Shown one piece after another: positions 1 through 8,899 of a DNA stretch of 61,395 bases. The stretch is from the NCBI GenBank assembly GCA_041917755.1, contig JAYRWY010000002.1, positions 1-61,395 on the forward strand, read 5' to 3'. Positions within the stretch are counted from its first letter, which is position 1. Each line of letters starts with the position of its first letter. Source of the DNA: RGZA01 sp041917755 (GTDB lineage Bacteria; Pseudomonadota; Alphaproteobacteria; UBA9219; RGZA01). A model generated the notes under the pieces. It made no database searches. It saw nothing but the letters and a program-made list of their open reading frames with translations, and was not told where the DNA came from. The translations under genes were made by a program, and so were the position numbers.

Positions 1-1
1 G

Positions 2-1552
2 GGTGATCATCATTTGCAGGAAGATGTTATTTCCAACCGCGTATTTGAAATTGCATCGGTTGGCGCGGTGGTTATTTCGTGCCGGATGCCTTGGCTGAAA
101 AAACATTTTGGCGATAGCCTGTATTACTTTGACCAGGACCGTTCCAATAAACAAATTTTTGAACAAATCCAATCACTGCATGCGCATATTCTAAAACATC
201 CAGCTGAAGCGTTGGAAAAAGCCGCGCGTGCACGCGAGATATTCGAAGAAAAGTTCTCACTTGAAGTTTTATTAAAGGCAACCGTTGATCATCACACAAA
301 GAAAATGGCAGCGATTAATGCCGTGCACCGTGACACCGCGCCATTGGTAAGCGTTGTCATAAAAAGCGATGGCACACAGCCGCATTTACTGCAACGCGCA
401 ATTAATTCAATTGCCACGCAGGATGGCGGCCGTACACAAATCATTCTGGTTAAAACCAAGCCTTTTGCCTTTAAATTCAGCGCGCCCAATACGGTATTGG
501 AAAGCATAGATAGCCAAAGCCTGTGGGATGGTCTGCGCCACGTAAAGGGCGATTACTTCGCTGTGTTGCGCGAAACCGATGAATGGTTCCCCCAACATTT
601 GCGCCGCATGGTGGAAGCATCCAAACCAAATCATTTTGTCCATTGTGCCTTGGTAACCGAGCACGACACGCCCGCGCCTGATACCGCATGGATTAAGAAT
701 GATGAGAAACGCGGCGTGAGCCACCAATTGGATTTAAAAGAGCAGGAATTCATGACCTGCCTTGAACTTATTCCGCCATCTGGCTTCCTTGCCCCGCGCA
801 GTGTGTTGGACACAGCCTTGCTGCAGGCGCCGCCACCATTAAAGGGCGAAGAGAAAGCATTGCTGATGGATGTGCTATCACGTGCCAAACCCATTCAAAA
901 CTTTGCAACCACGGTATTGGTGCGCGCACATGAACAACGCAAAGCCGAACAGCTAAATGCACTTGAACAAACTAAATTGATGCTCCGCCATTGGCGTTCC
1001 ACATCCCATACAGGTGTGACCAACCAATTATGGGATGGCATGGTGGGTACAGGACACCGCGCCCGTGCATTCCGTTATGAAACGGACCGCCATGAAGAAA
1101 ATGGTGTGATTGTTGACGCGCTGCGTAATTGCCGATTTGACCGCACGCGGTTAAAAGCGATGCCCCTGCCCTATGTGAAGGAACGCACCATTTTCCAAAT
1201 GGGTTTAACCATTGAAAATGATGTGACCCTTGCGGCCAACGTAAACGCAAACGAACAAATGCGCGGCGTTGCAGCTTATATCGTGTTCCCGCAACAACTT
1301 GATGGTGTATTGCCAACCGAATATATGGTGGTGATTGAGGCCGAAGTTATCGCAGGGCAAATGGGCGTGCATCTCATTCAAAATGAAAACACGTTGGAGC
1401 GTTACGGCGTAGCACGCAGTTTGGCGGCGGGTAATACCTACCGTCTTGAATTGCCAATTTATTACCGTCCGGAAATCGCAGGCTTAGCCATTGATGTTCA
1501 ACCCGGCACAAAAGGCCGGATTAAATCCATCACCGCGTATTACGAAGTCTGA
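2..1552 (+). CDS. Glycosyltransferase, 5'-truncated, with second degenerate GT-A-like region
   Basis: The reading frame is open to the left window edge, so the start and N-terminus are missing. The first TTG at 14 is only the first start-like codon inside the window. The first ~90 residues look like the end of a GT-B glycosyltransferase (an LSNRVFEALASGA-like stretch, here ISNRVFEIASVGA, followed by a C-terminal helix). From about residue 110 comes a GT2-like region beginning PLVSVVIKSDG. Where GT2 enzymes carry an acidic metal-binding motif it reads LRETDEWFPQHL. The last ~200 residues are rich in predicted beta strands and I do not recognise them. The stop codon abuts the stop of ilvD on the other strand with no spacer. 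A role in surface polysaccharide assembly is inferred from the neighbours at 3.3-8.0 kb. Confidence 0.7.
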   Translation, partial: GDHHLQEDVISNRVFEIASVGAVVISCRMPWLKKHFGDSLYYFDQDRSNKQIFEQIQSLHAHILKHPAEALEKAARAREIFEEKFSLEVLLKATVDHHTKKMAAINAVHRDTAPLVSVVIKSDGTQPHLLQRAINSIATQDGGRTQIILVKTKPFAFKFSAPNTVLESIDSQSLWDGLRHVKGDYFAVLRETDEWFPQHLRRMVEASKPNHFVHCALVTEHDTPAPDTAWIKNDEKRGVSHQLDLKEQEFMTCLELIPPSGFLAPRSVLDTALLQAPPPLKGEEKALLMDVLSRAKPIQNFATTVLVRAHEQRKAEQLNALEQTKLMLRHWRSTSHTGVTNQLWDGMVGTGHRARAFRYETDRHEENGVIVDALRNCRFDRTRLKAMPLPYVKERTIFQMGLTIENDVTLAANVNANEQMRGVAAYIVFPQQLDGVLPTEYMVVIEAEVIAGQMGVHLIQNENTLERYGVARSLAAGNTYRLELPIYYRPEIAGLAIDVQPGTKGRIKSITAYYEV

Positions 1553-3268
1553 TTAGATATCGCCATATACATGGGTTTCAGCTTTACCGCCGGGATGCGT
1601 TACCGCGCCCTTTTCTGCATCGCCAACCAATTGCGCATATTTCCATAATGCACCTGCTTGGAAATCATGCTGGCGTGGCTTCCATTCCTTGCGGCGTTTG
1701 GCCAATTCCTCATCCGACACTTGCACGTTCAAGATACCCTTGATTGCATCAAGATCGATGATGTCACCATCACGTACCAAGGCAATTGGGCCGCCAACCG
1801 CAGCTTCCGGGCCAACATGGCCCACGCAGAACCCGCGGGTTGCACCCGAAAAACGACCATCGGTAATCAAGGCAACCTTATCACCCACGCCTTGGCCATA
1901 AAGTGCCGCCGTGGTGGAAAGCATTTCTGGCATGCCGGGGCCGCCACGTGGGCCAACATAACGAATGACCAATACTTCGCCTTCCTTGTAGCTACGTGCT
2001 TCAACCGCAGCAAAGGCATCTTCTTCGCAATCAAAGACGCGTGCAGGGCCACTGAACACCTGGTTCTTCATGCCGGCCACTTTCACAATCGCGCCTTGCG
2101 GGGCAAGGTTACCACGCAAACCAACCACACCGCCCGTTGGGGTGATGGGAGTTTTGGTGCTGCGAATTACATCTTGGTCGGTGCGGAAGGTAACGTCCTT
2201 GAGATTTTCAGCAATGGTCTTGCCGGTAACCGTCATGCAATCACCATGCAGATAACCACCATCAAATAATGCCTTCATCAGCATTTGCACGCCGCCTGCT
2301 TCAAACATATCTTTGGCAACATATTTACCGCCTGGCTTCATGTCAGCAATATACGGGGTGCGTTTGAAAATTTCTGCAACCGCATGAATATCAAAATCAA
2401 TACCACATTCATGCGCGATGGCTGGAAGATGCAGTGCCGCATTGGTTGAACCACCCGAAGCCGCCACCACAACAGCAGCATTTTCAAGCGCTTTGCGCGT
2501 AACAATATCACGCGGGCGAATGTTCTTCTTAATCAGCTCCATCACGGCCTTACCGGATGCAACCGCATATTCATCACGGGATTCATAAGGTGCAGGTGCG
2601 CCAGCAGAACCGGGCAATGCCAAACCAATCGCTTCTGAAACACAAGCCATGGTGTTGGCGGTGAATTGACCGCCGCATGAACCAGCAGATGGGCAAGCCA
2701 CGCATTCTAATTCATGTAGTTCTTCATCGCTCATTTTACCGGCAGCATGGGTGCCCACGGCTTCAAACACGTTTTGAACGGTTACATCTTGGCCTTTGTA
2801 TTTACCCGGCAGGATAGAGCCACCATACATAAACACAGATGGCACATTGAGGCGAACCATCGCCATCATCAAACCCGGCAATGATTTATCACAGCCTGCC
2901 AAACCAACCAGTGCGTCATAGCAATGGCCACGCATGGTCAGTTCAACCGAATCCGCAATCAGATCGCGGCTAGCCAAGGATGACTTCATCCCCTGATGGC
3001 CCATGGCAATGCCATCGGTCACGGTGATGGTGGTGAATTCACGCGGCGTACCTTCCGCAGCTTTTACACCCTTCTTCACAGATTGTGCTTGGCGTGAGAG
3101 TGCAATATTGCACGGCGCTGCTTCATTCCAGCAGGTTGCCACACCAACGAAAGGCTGGTTGATTTCAGCCTCGGTCATGCCCATGGCATAATAATATGAG
3201 CGGTGCGGCGCGCGTTCCGGGCCAACACTGACATGACGACTTGGTAATTTGCTTTTATCCCACTTCAC
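1553..3268 (-). CDS. ilvD: Dihydroxy-acid dehydratase
   Basis: Third common step of isoleucine/valine synthesis: dehydrates 2,3-dihydroxy-3-methylbutanoate or -pentanoate to the 2-oxo acid, in the cytoplasm with an Fe-S cluster. The 571-residue product has the family's usual length for the shorter class. The cluster cysteines lie in GLAGCDKSLPG (about residue 125) and CPSAGSCGGQFTANTMA (about 190), and GGSTNAALHLPAIA and GRFSGATRGFCVGHVGPEA are conserved family blocks. The ATG at 3268 is followed by an N-terminus that aligns with family starts. It is transcribed convergently to the truncated glycosyltransferase and divergently from the NAD-binding gene at 3311. There are no other branched-chain genes nearby, so it looks like a stand-alone gene inside a polysaccharide block. 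Confidence 0.97.
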   Translation of the reverse strand: MKWDKSKLPSRHVSVGPERAPHRSYYYAMGMTEAEINQPFVGVATCWNEAAPCNIALSRQAQSVKKGVKAAEGTPREFTTITVTDGIAMGHQGMKSSLASRDLIADSVELTMRGHCYDALVGLAGCDKSLPGLMMAMVRLNVPSVFMYGGSILPGKYKGQDVTVQNVFEAVGTHAAGKMSDEELHELECVACPSAGSCGGQFTANTMACVSEAIGLALPGSAGAPAPYESRDEYAVASGKAVMELIKKNIRPRDIVTRKALENAAVVVAASGGSTNAALHLPAIAHECGIDFDIHAVAEIFKRTPYIADMKPGGKYVAKDMFEAGGVQMLMKALFDGGYLHGDCMTVTGKTIAENLKDVTFRTDQDVIRSTKTPITPTGGVVGLRGNLAPQGAIVKVAGMKNQVFSGPARVFDCEEDAFAAVEARSYKEGEVLVIRYVGPRGGPGMPEMLSTTAALYGQGVGDKVALITDGRFSGATRGFCVGHVGPEAAVGGPIALVRDGDIIDLDAIKGILNVQVSDEELAKRRKEWKPRQHDFQAGALWKYAQLVGDAEKGAVTHPGGKAETHVYGDI

Positions 3269-3310
3269 CTGATAGACTCCCTTTGGGCTATAACTAAGGA
3301 CCTATTTATT

Positions 3311-4180
3311 ATGGAAAATGAAGTAAAACAGCAAGTACTAGTGTTAGGTGGCGGTAGTCTCGTTGGAAAGTACCTGTTGCCATTATTGGCAGAGGCCGGA
3401 TATCGCGGATATGTAGTCAGCCGCAAGAAAACCGATAGTGGCCTTAATTTTGCCTGGCTCCCCACCAATGAGGTACAAGATGCCTCATGGCATTTGCATG
3501 ATCGCGCGGTCATCATCAGCCTTTGGCCCATCTGGCTGCTGGGGCCCATTATGGCACAATTTCTTGGCGCATCGCAGCTCATCACACTCAGCTCCACCAG
3601 TTTGTTCGGCAAAGCAAAAAGCCTGGATAAGCAAGAACAGGAACTAGTCAAAAAAATAAGTAACGCAGAAGAAATCGTGCGCGTGAATAGCGAAACTTTC
3701 CGTATTCCCTACACCATTCTTCGGCCCACACTGATTTATGATTGCATCGGCGATCAAAATATCACCTTCATTGCCAAGATGATTAGACGTTTTGGTTTTT
3801 TCATGGTGTCTGGCGATGCGCAAGGGCTACGTCAACCTATTCACGCAGAAGATGTTGCCAAGGCCGTAGTCAACAGTATTGGTAATAAAGAAGCGTATAA
3901 TAAATCGTTTAATATTACCGGCGGTGAAACCGTTACCTACTTCACCATGATACGCCGCGTGGCCGAGGCATTGAATAGCCCCATCCGCATATTTTCGTTC
4001 CCGACGTTTTTCTTGAAAAATTTGCTGCGTGTGGTGCGCGCCATGGGTCTTACAAACCTAAGCCCAAGCTTGTTTGATCGCATGAACCAGGATTTAGCCT
4101 ATAATGGTGAGGATGCCGTGAAAACGCTTAAGCTGTCGCCGCGCAATTTCAATCCCGTATTTCCAAAAGACCTAAGCTAA
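3311..4180 (+). CDS. NAD(P)-binding epimerase/dehydratase-like protein (atypical SDR)
   Basis: The N-terminus VLVLGGGSLVGKYLLPLL is a Rossmann dinucleotide-binding loop, and LRPTLIYD and a HAEDVAKAVVNSI segment are typical of extended SDR nucleotide-sugar epimerases. The usual YxxxK catalytic pair is not evident. Where it is expected the sequence reads SSTSLFGKAKSLDK, so this looks like an atypical SDR whose chemistry I cannot assign. It is 289 residues, starts at the ATG at 3311 and ends convergently with the GT2 gene, the two coding regions sharing 9 bp. Together with the GT2 and the WecA-like gene it probably acts on lipid-linked or nucleotide sugars for a surface glycan (inference from context). 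Confidence 0.75.
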   Translation: MENEVKQQVLVLGGGSLVGKYLLPLLAEAGYRGYVVSRKKTDSGLNFAWLPTNEVQDASWHLHDRAVIISLWPIWLLGPIMAQFLGASQLITLSSTSLFGKAKSLDKQEQELVKKISNAEEIVRVNSETFRIPYTILRPTLIYDCIGDQNITFIAKMIRRFGFFMVSGDAQGLRQPIHAEDVAKAVVNSIGNKEAYNKSFNITGGETVTYFTMIRRVAEALNSPIRIFSFPTFFLKNLLRVVRAMGLTNLSPSLFDRMNQDLAYNGEDAVKTLKLSPRNFNPVFPKDLS

Positions 4181-5035
4181 TTTGCTTTTAAGCAAATAAA
4201 GATAATACCGTGCCCAAATCGCGCAATTAAGTACCCAAAGTAACGGGCGCGGCGTAGTGGATGAGAAGTTTTTATCAAAATAACGGATAAGGCTGATGCT
4301 TTTGTGGCGTTCCACCACAGGCTTTGGTGCATCGCTGGTTGCGCCAATATGTTTTACAGCCAATTGCGGCATGAAGAAAATTTTTGCTCCCGCCTTACGC
4401 AGATTGAAACAAAAATCCACATCTTCGACATGAAGGAAATAACCTTCATCCAGACCGCCGACCATAAAGAAATCATCACGCGGCAAAAACATTGCCGCAC
4501 CGCTAATCGCAGGTACTTCGGTGATATCGGCTGGCAGTGGCGCTTGGTGTAACTTCCAACGCGTTAGCCTAGGAAAGAATTTGTATAAAAAAAATGTCTC
4601 CACCAATGCATTCCATGGGGTGAGTTCATTGCGGCGGCTGCCACTTTGTTCATTGCCATTTGCATCCAGTATGCGCGGGCCAATTAAATGTGGGCGCGGC
4701 AGTTTTTGTGATTGTGCCATCAGTTTATTGATGTCACCTGCTTCCAATACCGAGTCAGGATTGAGAAGAAATAAATAATCTCCGCTGGCGATTTTTGCGC
4801 CAAGATTATTACCCTTGGCAAAGCCAACATTGCCGTGACCAGAAATGATTTTCAGCTGCGGGTTAGCCGCCGCCATAGATTGCAATTTTTCAACAATGTT
4901 GGCCGGATTACCATTATTGACGACAATCAGTTCGGCTAGATTATCCTGTGCCAATACCGATGCCATCATGTCGAATAATACGGGGCCGGTGTGATAGGAT
5001 ACCGTAATAACGCTGGTTTTCTGCGAATTGCTCAT
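4172..5035 (-). CDS. Glycosyltransferase family 2 (rhamnosyltransferase-like)
   Basis: A GT-A fold enzyme transferring a sugar from a nucleotide donor, probably to a lipid-linked glycan on the cytoplasmic face. The N-terminus TSVITVSYHTGP and LAELIVVNNG are the first strands of GT2 enzymes. FLLNPDSVLE carries the metal/nucleotide-binding acidic motif, and GYFLHVEDVDFCFNLRKAG is the acceptor-side ED motif of WbbL-like rhamnosyltransferases. I chose the ATG at 5035 because the longer frame from 5071 adds only a non-conserved 12-residue extension. The length is 287 residues. Its 3' end overlaps that of the NAD-binding gene by 9 bp. The donor sugar cannot be read from sequence alone. Confidence 0.85.
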   Translation of the reverse strand: MSNSQKTSVITVSYHTGPVLFDMMASVLAQDNLAELIVVNNGNPANIVEKLQSMAAANPQLKIISGHGNVGFAKGNNLGAKIASGDYLFLLNPDSVLEAGDINKLMAQSQKLPRPHLIGPRILDANGNEQSGSRRNELTPWNALVETFFLYKFFPRLTRWKLHQAPLPADITEVPAISGAAMFLPRDDFFMVGGLDEGYFLHVEDVDFCFNLRKAGAKIFFMPQLAVKHIGATSDAPKPVVERHKSISLIRYFDKNFSSTTPRPLLWVLNCAIWARYYLYLLKSKLA

Positions 5036-5108
5036 GGGATTAGGCGTAAACCCACACCCCCACCCTGTCAATTAAATTTCGGGTGAGTTTTATGGACGGG
5101 GCTGTAAT

Positions 5109-6116
5109 ATGCCTGCCATGCTTATGGCCATACTCATCATTATTATCTGTGCTGGTGTCAGCTGGTTTTATTGCGGGAAAGTGCGCGAGAAACTTCTGGC
5201 GGCATCCATCCTCGACAATCCCAATGAACGCAGCATGCACACTGCACCCGTGCCACGCGGCGGCGGCATTGCCATCTGGATGACGGTTTTTCCCGTTTGG
5301 CTATTATACGACATTTTTAATGGTCAGTTTCAAAACCATTTTTGTTTGATGCTAGGTACAGCTGCGCTCATCATTGTTTCGTGGCTGGATGATAAAAAAT
5401 CTTTGCCGGCACGTGAACGTTTTATGGTGCATTTGCTGGCTGTTGCCTTGGGTCTTATTTCGCTGCCCCTTAATCAATTCGTATTCCAAGGCGCGCTACC
5501 GTTATGGTTAGACCGCGTTGTGGCTGGCTTTGCATGGATATGGTTTATCAATCTTACCAATTTCATGGATGGGATTGATGGTATTTCAGGTGCGCAAACC
5601 ATCCACACAAGCATCGCCTTTTTAATCATCTCTGCATTATCTACAGCCATTCCTCATACTCATTTTATTATTGCAGCCAGCATTGCAGGTGCAGCTATCG
5701 GTTTTTTAATCTGGAATTGGCATCCTGCAAAAATCTTCATGGGAGATGTGGGCAGCATACCGCTGGGTTATCTGCTCGGCTTCTTGATGATGGTACTTGC
5801 CACTCACGGTTATTTGGGCATCGCGCTTGCCTTGCCGCTATACTATGTAACCGATGCTAGCTTTACCCTGATGCGTCGTATATCACAGAAAAAGAAGTTC
5901 TGGCAGGCACACCGGGAGCATTTCTACCAGCAGGCCGCCTTGGGCGCTGGCAGCCCCATACCCGTCGTTAAGGCCATTATAGGCGCAAATATCGGGCTTT
6001 TAGTGATATCTATTGCTGCCATGACCATTAATGTTTGGGCGCTAGTATTCGCCCCTTTGCTTGTCGCAGGGCTGGTGTGGTATTTAAAACGTCTAAGCCC
6101 ATTGAAAGAGATTTGA
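5109..6116 (+). CDS. Undecaprenyl-phosphate sugar-1-phosphate transferase (WecA/MraY family)
   Basis: A multi-pass membrane enzyme of 335 residues that loads a sugar-1-phosphate from a UDP-sugar onto undecaprenyl phosphate, starting a glycan chain. Family signatures are clear: DNPNERSMHTAPVPRGGG near residue 40 (the cytoplasmic loop motif), SWLDDKKSLPAR with the paired aspartates near residue 95, NLTNFMDGIDGISG near 150, and KIFMGDVGSIPLGYLLG near 210. The C-terminal HREHFYQQA matches the HIHH-region loop of this family. It lies 3 bp upstream of the dehydratase gene, so the two are probably cotranscribed, consistent with initiating an O-antigen- or capsule-like polymer. WecA is more likely than MraY because there is no murein gene cluster here. 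Confidence 0.88.
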   Translation: MPAMLMAILIIIICAGVSWFYCGKVREKLLAASILDNPNERSMHTAPVPRGGGIAIWMTVFPVWLLYDIFNGQFQNHFCLMLGTAALIIVSWLDDKKSLPARERFMVHLLAVALGLISLPLNQFVFQGALPLWLDRVVAGFAWIWFINLTNFMDGIDGISGAQTIHTSIAFLIISALSTAIPHTHFIIAASIAGAAIGFLIWNWHPAKIFMGDVGSIPLGYLLGFLMMVLATHGYLGIALALPLYYVTDASFTLMRRISQKKKFWQAHREHFYQQAALGAGSPIPVVKAIIGANIGLLVISIAAMTINVWALVFAPLLVAGLVWYLKRLSPLKEI

Positions 6117-6119
6117 AAA

Positions 6120-8033
6120 GTGCCACGTTTTAACCGCGTCATTTTTACATTTATTCATGATGTCGTCATTGCAGCTGCAGCTTTTGCTGTGGCGATGTAT
6201 TTGCGTCTGGGCGATATGCTGTTTGATATTCCGGCAAAGCCTTGGCTAATCCAATTGGGAATCTTTGTTGCTTGTGCGTCGGCGTCCTATTTCATGACCG
6301 GTGTTTATCGCGGCGTTTGGCGGTACACCTCCATCCGTGATTTGGGTACGATTTTGCGCACGGTCACATTGGCGATTGTGACCTTCCTTGCCATATCGTT
6401 TGTGCTCACCCGCCTTGATGGCATGCCGCGTTCCGTACCTGGCATTTTGTGGTTTGTATTATTGGCGTTTATGAGTGGTTCACGCCTACTGGTGCGTCTA
6501 TTGCGCGAAGGCCGTCTTGACCGTTTCTGGAACGCGAATAAACAAGACCGCATGAATGTATTGGTGGTGGGCGCAAGCAGCGAAGCCGAATTATTTATTC
6601 AAAGCGTTATATCGGATACTGGCTCACCTTATCACATTGTGGGCGTGCTAGATGATAAAGGCACGCGCATGGGCCGCCAAATCCATTCGGTATCCATCCT
6701 TGGCAAGATGCAGGATCTAAAACATGTTGTTCAGGATTTGAAGAACAAGAATAATGCACCTGCGCGCTTGATTATCAGTAAGGCGGCCAGTCGCGCCAAA
6801 GGCTTTGAACAGTTTTTAAGTGATGCACAAGGATTAGGACTTACCCTATCGCGCCTGCCCTCCATCACGGAACTACATGAAAATGCAAGCATGCAACAGA
6901 ATGTGCGCCCGATTGCACTGGAAGACCTGCTAGGCCGTGCCGAAACCGTGCTGGATAGACAAGCCATTACCAGTTTTGTGCAGAATAAACGCGTATTAGT
7001 TACGGGTTCAGGCGGCACGATTGGCTCGGAGCTCACGCGCCAAATTGCAGCACTTAAGCCCAGTGAACTCATTTTGGTTGATAGCAGCGAGTTTAATTTA
7101 TATTCCATTGAACTAGAACTGCGCGAAAAGTTTGCCGAGCTTTCAATCGTCGCGCAAATCGCAGACGTACGTGACGCGCCGCGTATTAATCAAATTTTCG
7201 CGCAATTCAAACCGCAAGTTGTGTTCCATGCCGCCGCGCTCAAGCACGTGCCGATGGCCGAAACCAATGTACGTGAAACATTGTTGACCAACATCATTGG
7301 TACAAAGAATGTCGCGGATGCGGCCGCAGGCGCGAACAGCGATGTGATGGTGTTGATTTCTACCGACAAAGCTGTGCGCCCCGCCAATGTGATGGGAGCA
7401 AGCAAACGTATTGCCGAACAATATTGCCAAGCCCTTGATCACGATAACTCCGGTAAAACCCGCTTCCTTACCGTGCGTTTTGGCAATGTGCTTGGCTCCA
7501 CAGGTTCGGTTGTTCCGCGTTTTCAGGCACAGCTTGAAAAGGGCGGCCCATTAACGGTTACTCACCCCGATATAACCCGTTATTTCATGACGGTACGCGA
7601 AGCAGTTGAGCTAGTGCTTCAAGCATCCGCCCATGCAACAACCGCCGGCACCGAGCGCGGCAAGATTATGGTACTGGATATGGGTAACCCCGTAAAAATT
7701 GCAGATCTTGCAAAACAAATGATACGCCTTGCGGGCCTGAAGCCAGATGAAGATATCAAGATTGTCTATACCGGCCTGCGCCCCGGCGAAAAATTATATG
7801 AAGAATTATTTTGCGATAGTGAACAACTCACCCCATCGGGTGCAGATGGTGTGCATTTGGCTGCGGCTGCGCCGCAACCCTTTATTCAGGTCAACAGCCT
7901 GATTACATCCATGGGCATGAAGGCCAAAGACACAGGCGTTGATGAACATAGCCTTCGTGAAGCGATTGCAGAGCTAGTTCCTGAATTTACTGGCATACAA
8001 AGCCAGCCCGATAAAAAAATTGCCCGCGGATAA
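6120..8033 (+). CDS. UDP-sugar 4,6-dehydratase/epimerase, FlaA1/WbpM/CapD family, membrane-anchored
   Basis: A 637-residue polysaccharide biosynthesis protein. About four membrane helices occupy the first ~120 residues, then an N-terminal nucleotide-binding domain (MNVLVVGASSEAELF near 145), then the catalytic SDR domain starting VLVTGSGGTIGSELTRQI near 295. The catalytic segment STDKAVRPANVMGASKR has methionine in place of the SDR tyrosine, as in WbpM-type dehydratases. GLRPGEKLYEELF near the C-terminus is a CapD family block. The family makes 4-keto-6-deoxy sugars for O-antigen or capsule. The GTG start at 6120 lies 3 bp after the WecA-like stop. The precise UDP-sugar is unknown. Confidence 0.88.
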   Translation: MPRFNRVIFTFIHDVVIAAAAFAVAMYLRLGDMLFDIPAKPWLIQLGIFVACASASYFMTGVYRGVWRYTSIRDLGTILRTVTLAIVTFLAISFVLTRLDGMPRSVPGILWFVLLAFMSGSRLLVRLLREGRLDRFWNANKQDRMNVLVVGASSEAELFIQSVISDTGSPYHIVGVLDDKGTRMGRQIHSVSILGKMQDLKHVVQDLKNKNNAPARLIISKAASRAKGFEQFLSDAQGLGLTLSRLPSITELHENASMQQNVRPIALEDLLGRAETVLDRQAITSFVQNKRVLVTGSGGTIGSELTRQIAALKPSELILVDSSEFNLYSIELELREKFAELSIVAQIADVRDAPRINQIFAQFKPQVVFHAAALKHVPMAETNVRETLLTNIIGTKNVADAAAGANSDVMVLISTDKAVRPANVMGASKRIAEQYCQALDHDNSGKTRFLTVRFGNVLGSTGSVVPRFQAQLEKGGPLTVTHPDITRYFMTVREAVELVLQASAHATTAGTERGKIMVLDMGNPVKIADLAKQMIRLAGLKPDEDIKIVYTGLRPGEKLYEELFCDSEQLTPSGADGVHLAAAAPQPFIQVNSLITSMGMKAKDTGVDEHSLREAIAELVPEFTGIQSQPDKKIARG

Positions 8034-8038
8034 GCATA

Positions 8039-8899
8039 ATGGATAAAGACGCCCTGCCACATCTTGCCAGAATAGCCGATGCATTAGAACGCATCAGGCC
8101 GCCAGCCCCAAAACCGCAAAACTTGAAAGATGCAGCAGCCTATATATGGCAAGGAGAAACGCACCAATTGGAAACGGTGGATAGCGTCTCTCGCGTTGAA
8201 CTTTCACTCATTAAAGGGGTGGATTTGCAAAAGGACATTTTGCTTTCCAACACATTGCAATTCGCCAAAGGTTTATCCGCCAATAACGCCTTATTATGGG
8301 GCGCGCGCGGTATGGGCAAAAGTTCCCTTATCAAGGCTATCCATGGCCATGTGCTCAAACAGCATCCATCCTCCATCGCGCTAATTGAAATTCACCGCGA
8401 GGATATTCCTACTCTTCCCGTCCTATTGCGCTTGCTGCGCGGTCAAGACAGGCGCTTTGTCTTATTCTGTGATGACTTGTCATTCTCGGAACATGAAAGT
8501 AGCTACAAGTCATTAAAGGCTGTACTGGAAGGCGGGCTTGAAGGTCGCCCGGATAACGTCATTATTTATGCAACATCCAATCGCCGCCATTTGATGCCAC
8601 GCGATATGATAGAAAACGAACGTTCAACCGCCATTAATCCATACGAAAGCGTTGAAGAAAAAGTATCACTATCTGACCGTTTTGGCCTATGGCTTGGCTT
8701 TCATGCATGTGATCAGGAAACTTATTTCGCCATTATTGATGGCTATGCCGATTGGTTGAAACTGCCCCAATCCCGTGATGCTTTGCATGCCGCCGCCATT
8801 GAATGGTCGGTGACGCGCGGTGCGCGTTCCGGCCGTGTGGCATGGCAATTTATTCAGGATGCTGCGGGTAAGGCCGGGATTAACATTCCATCCGCCTAG
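8039..8899 (+). CDS. DUF815-family AAA+ ATPase
   Basis: A 286-residue P-loop ATPase. The Walker A is LLWGARGMGKSSLIKA (about residue 83) and the Walker B is RRFVLFCDDLSFSE (about 137). The blocks IIYATSNRRHLMPRDM and SLSDRFGLWLGFH are characteristic of DUF815, a widespread family of unknown cellular role. It follows the dehydratase gene by 5 bp and could be read through from it, but nothing in the sequence ties it to polysaccharide synthesis. Its stop region overlaps the stop of the NlpD-like gene on the other strand by 4 bp. Confidence 0.85.
   Translation: MDKDALPHLARIADALERIRPPAPKPQNLKDAAAYIWQGETHQLETVDSVSRVELSLIKGVDLQKDILLSNTLQFAKGLSANNALLWGARGMGKSSLIKAIHGHVLKQHPSSIALIEIHREDIPTLPVLLRLLRGQDRRFVLFCDDLSFSEHESSYKSLKAVLEGGLEGRPDNVIIYATSNRRHLMPRDMIENERSTAINPYESVEEKVSLSDRFGLWLGFHACDQETYFAIIDGYADWLKLPQSRDALHAAAIEWSVTRGARSGRVAWQFIQDAAGKAGINIPSA

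Noticed and set aside
1658..2269. 203-codon plus-strand frame inside ilvD
   Set aside because: Antisense shadow of a well-conserved enzyme; amino-acid composition (Asn/His/Thr-rich) is unlike a real protein and there is no start context.
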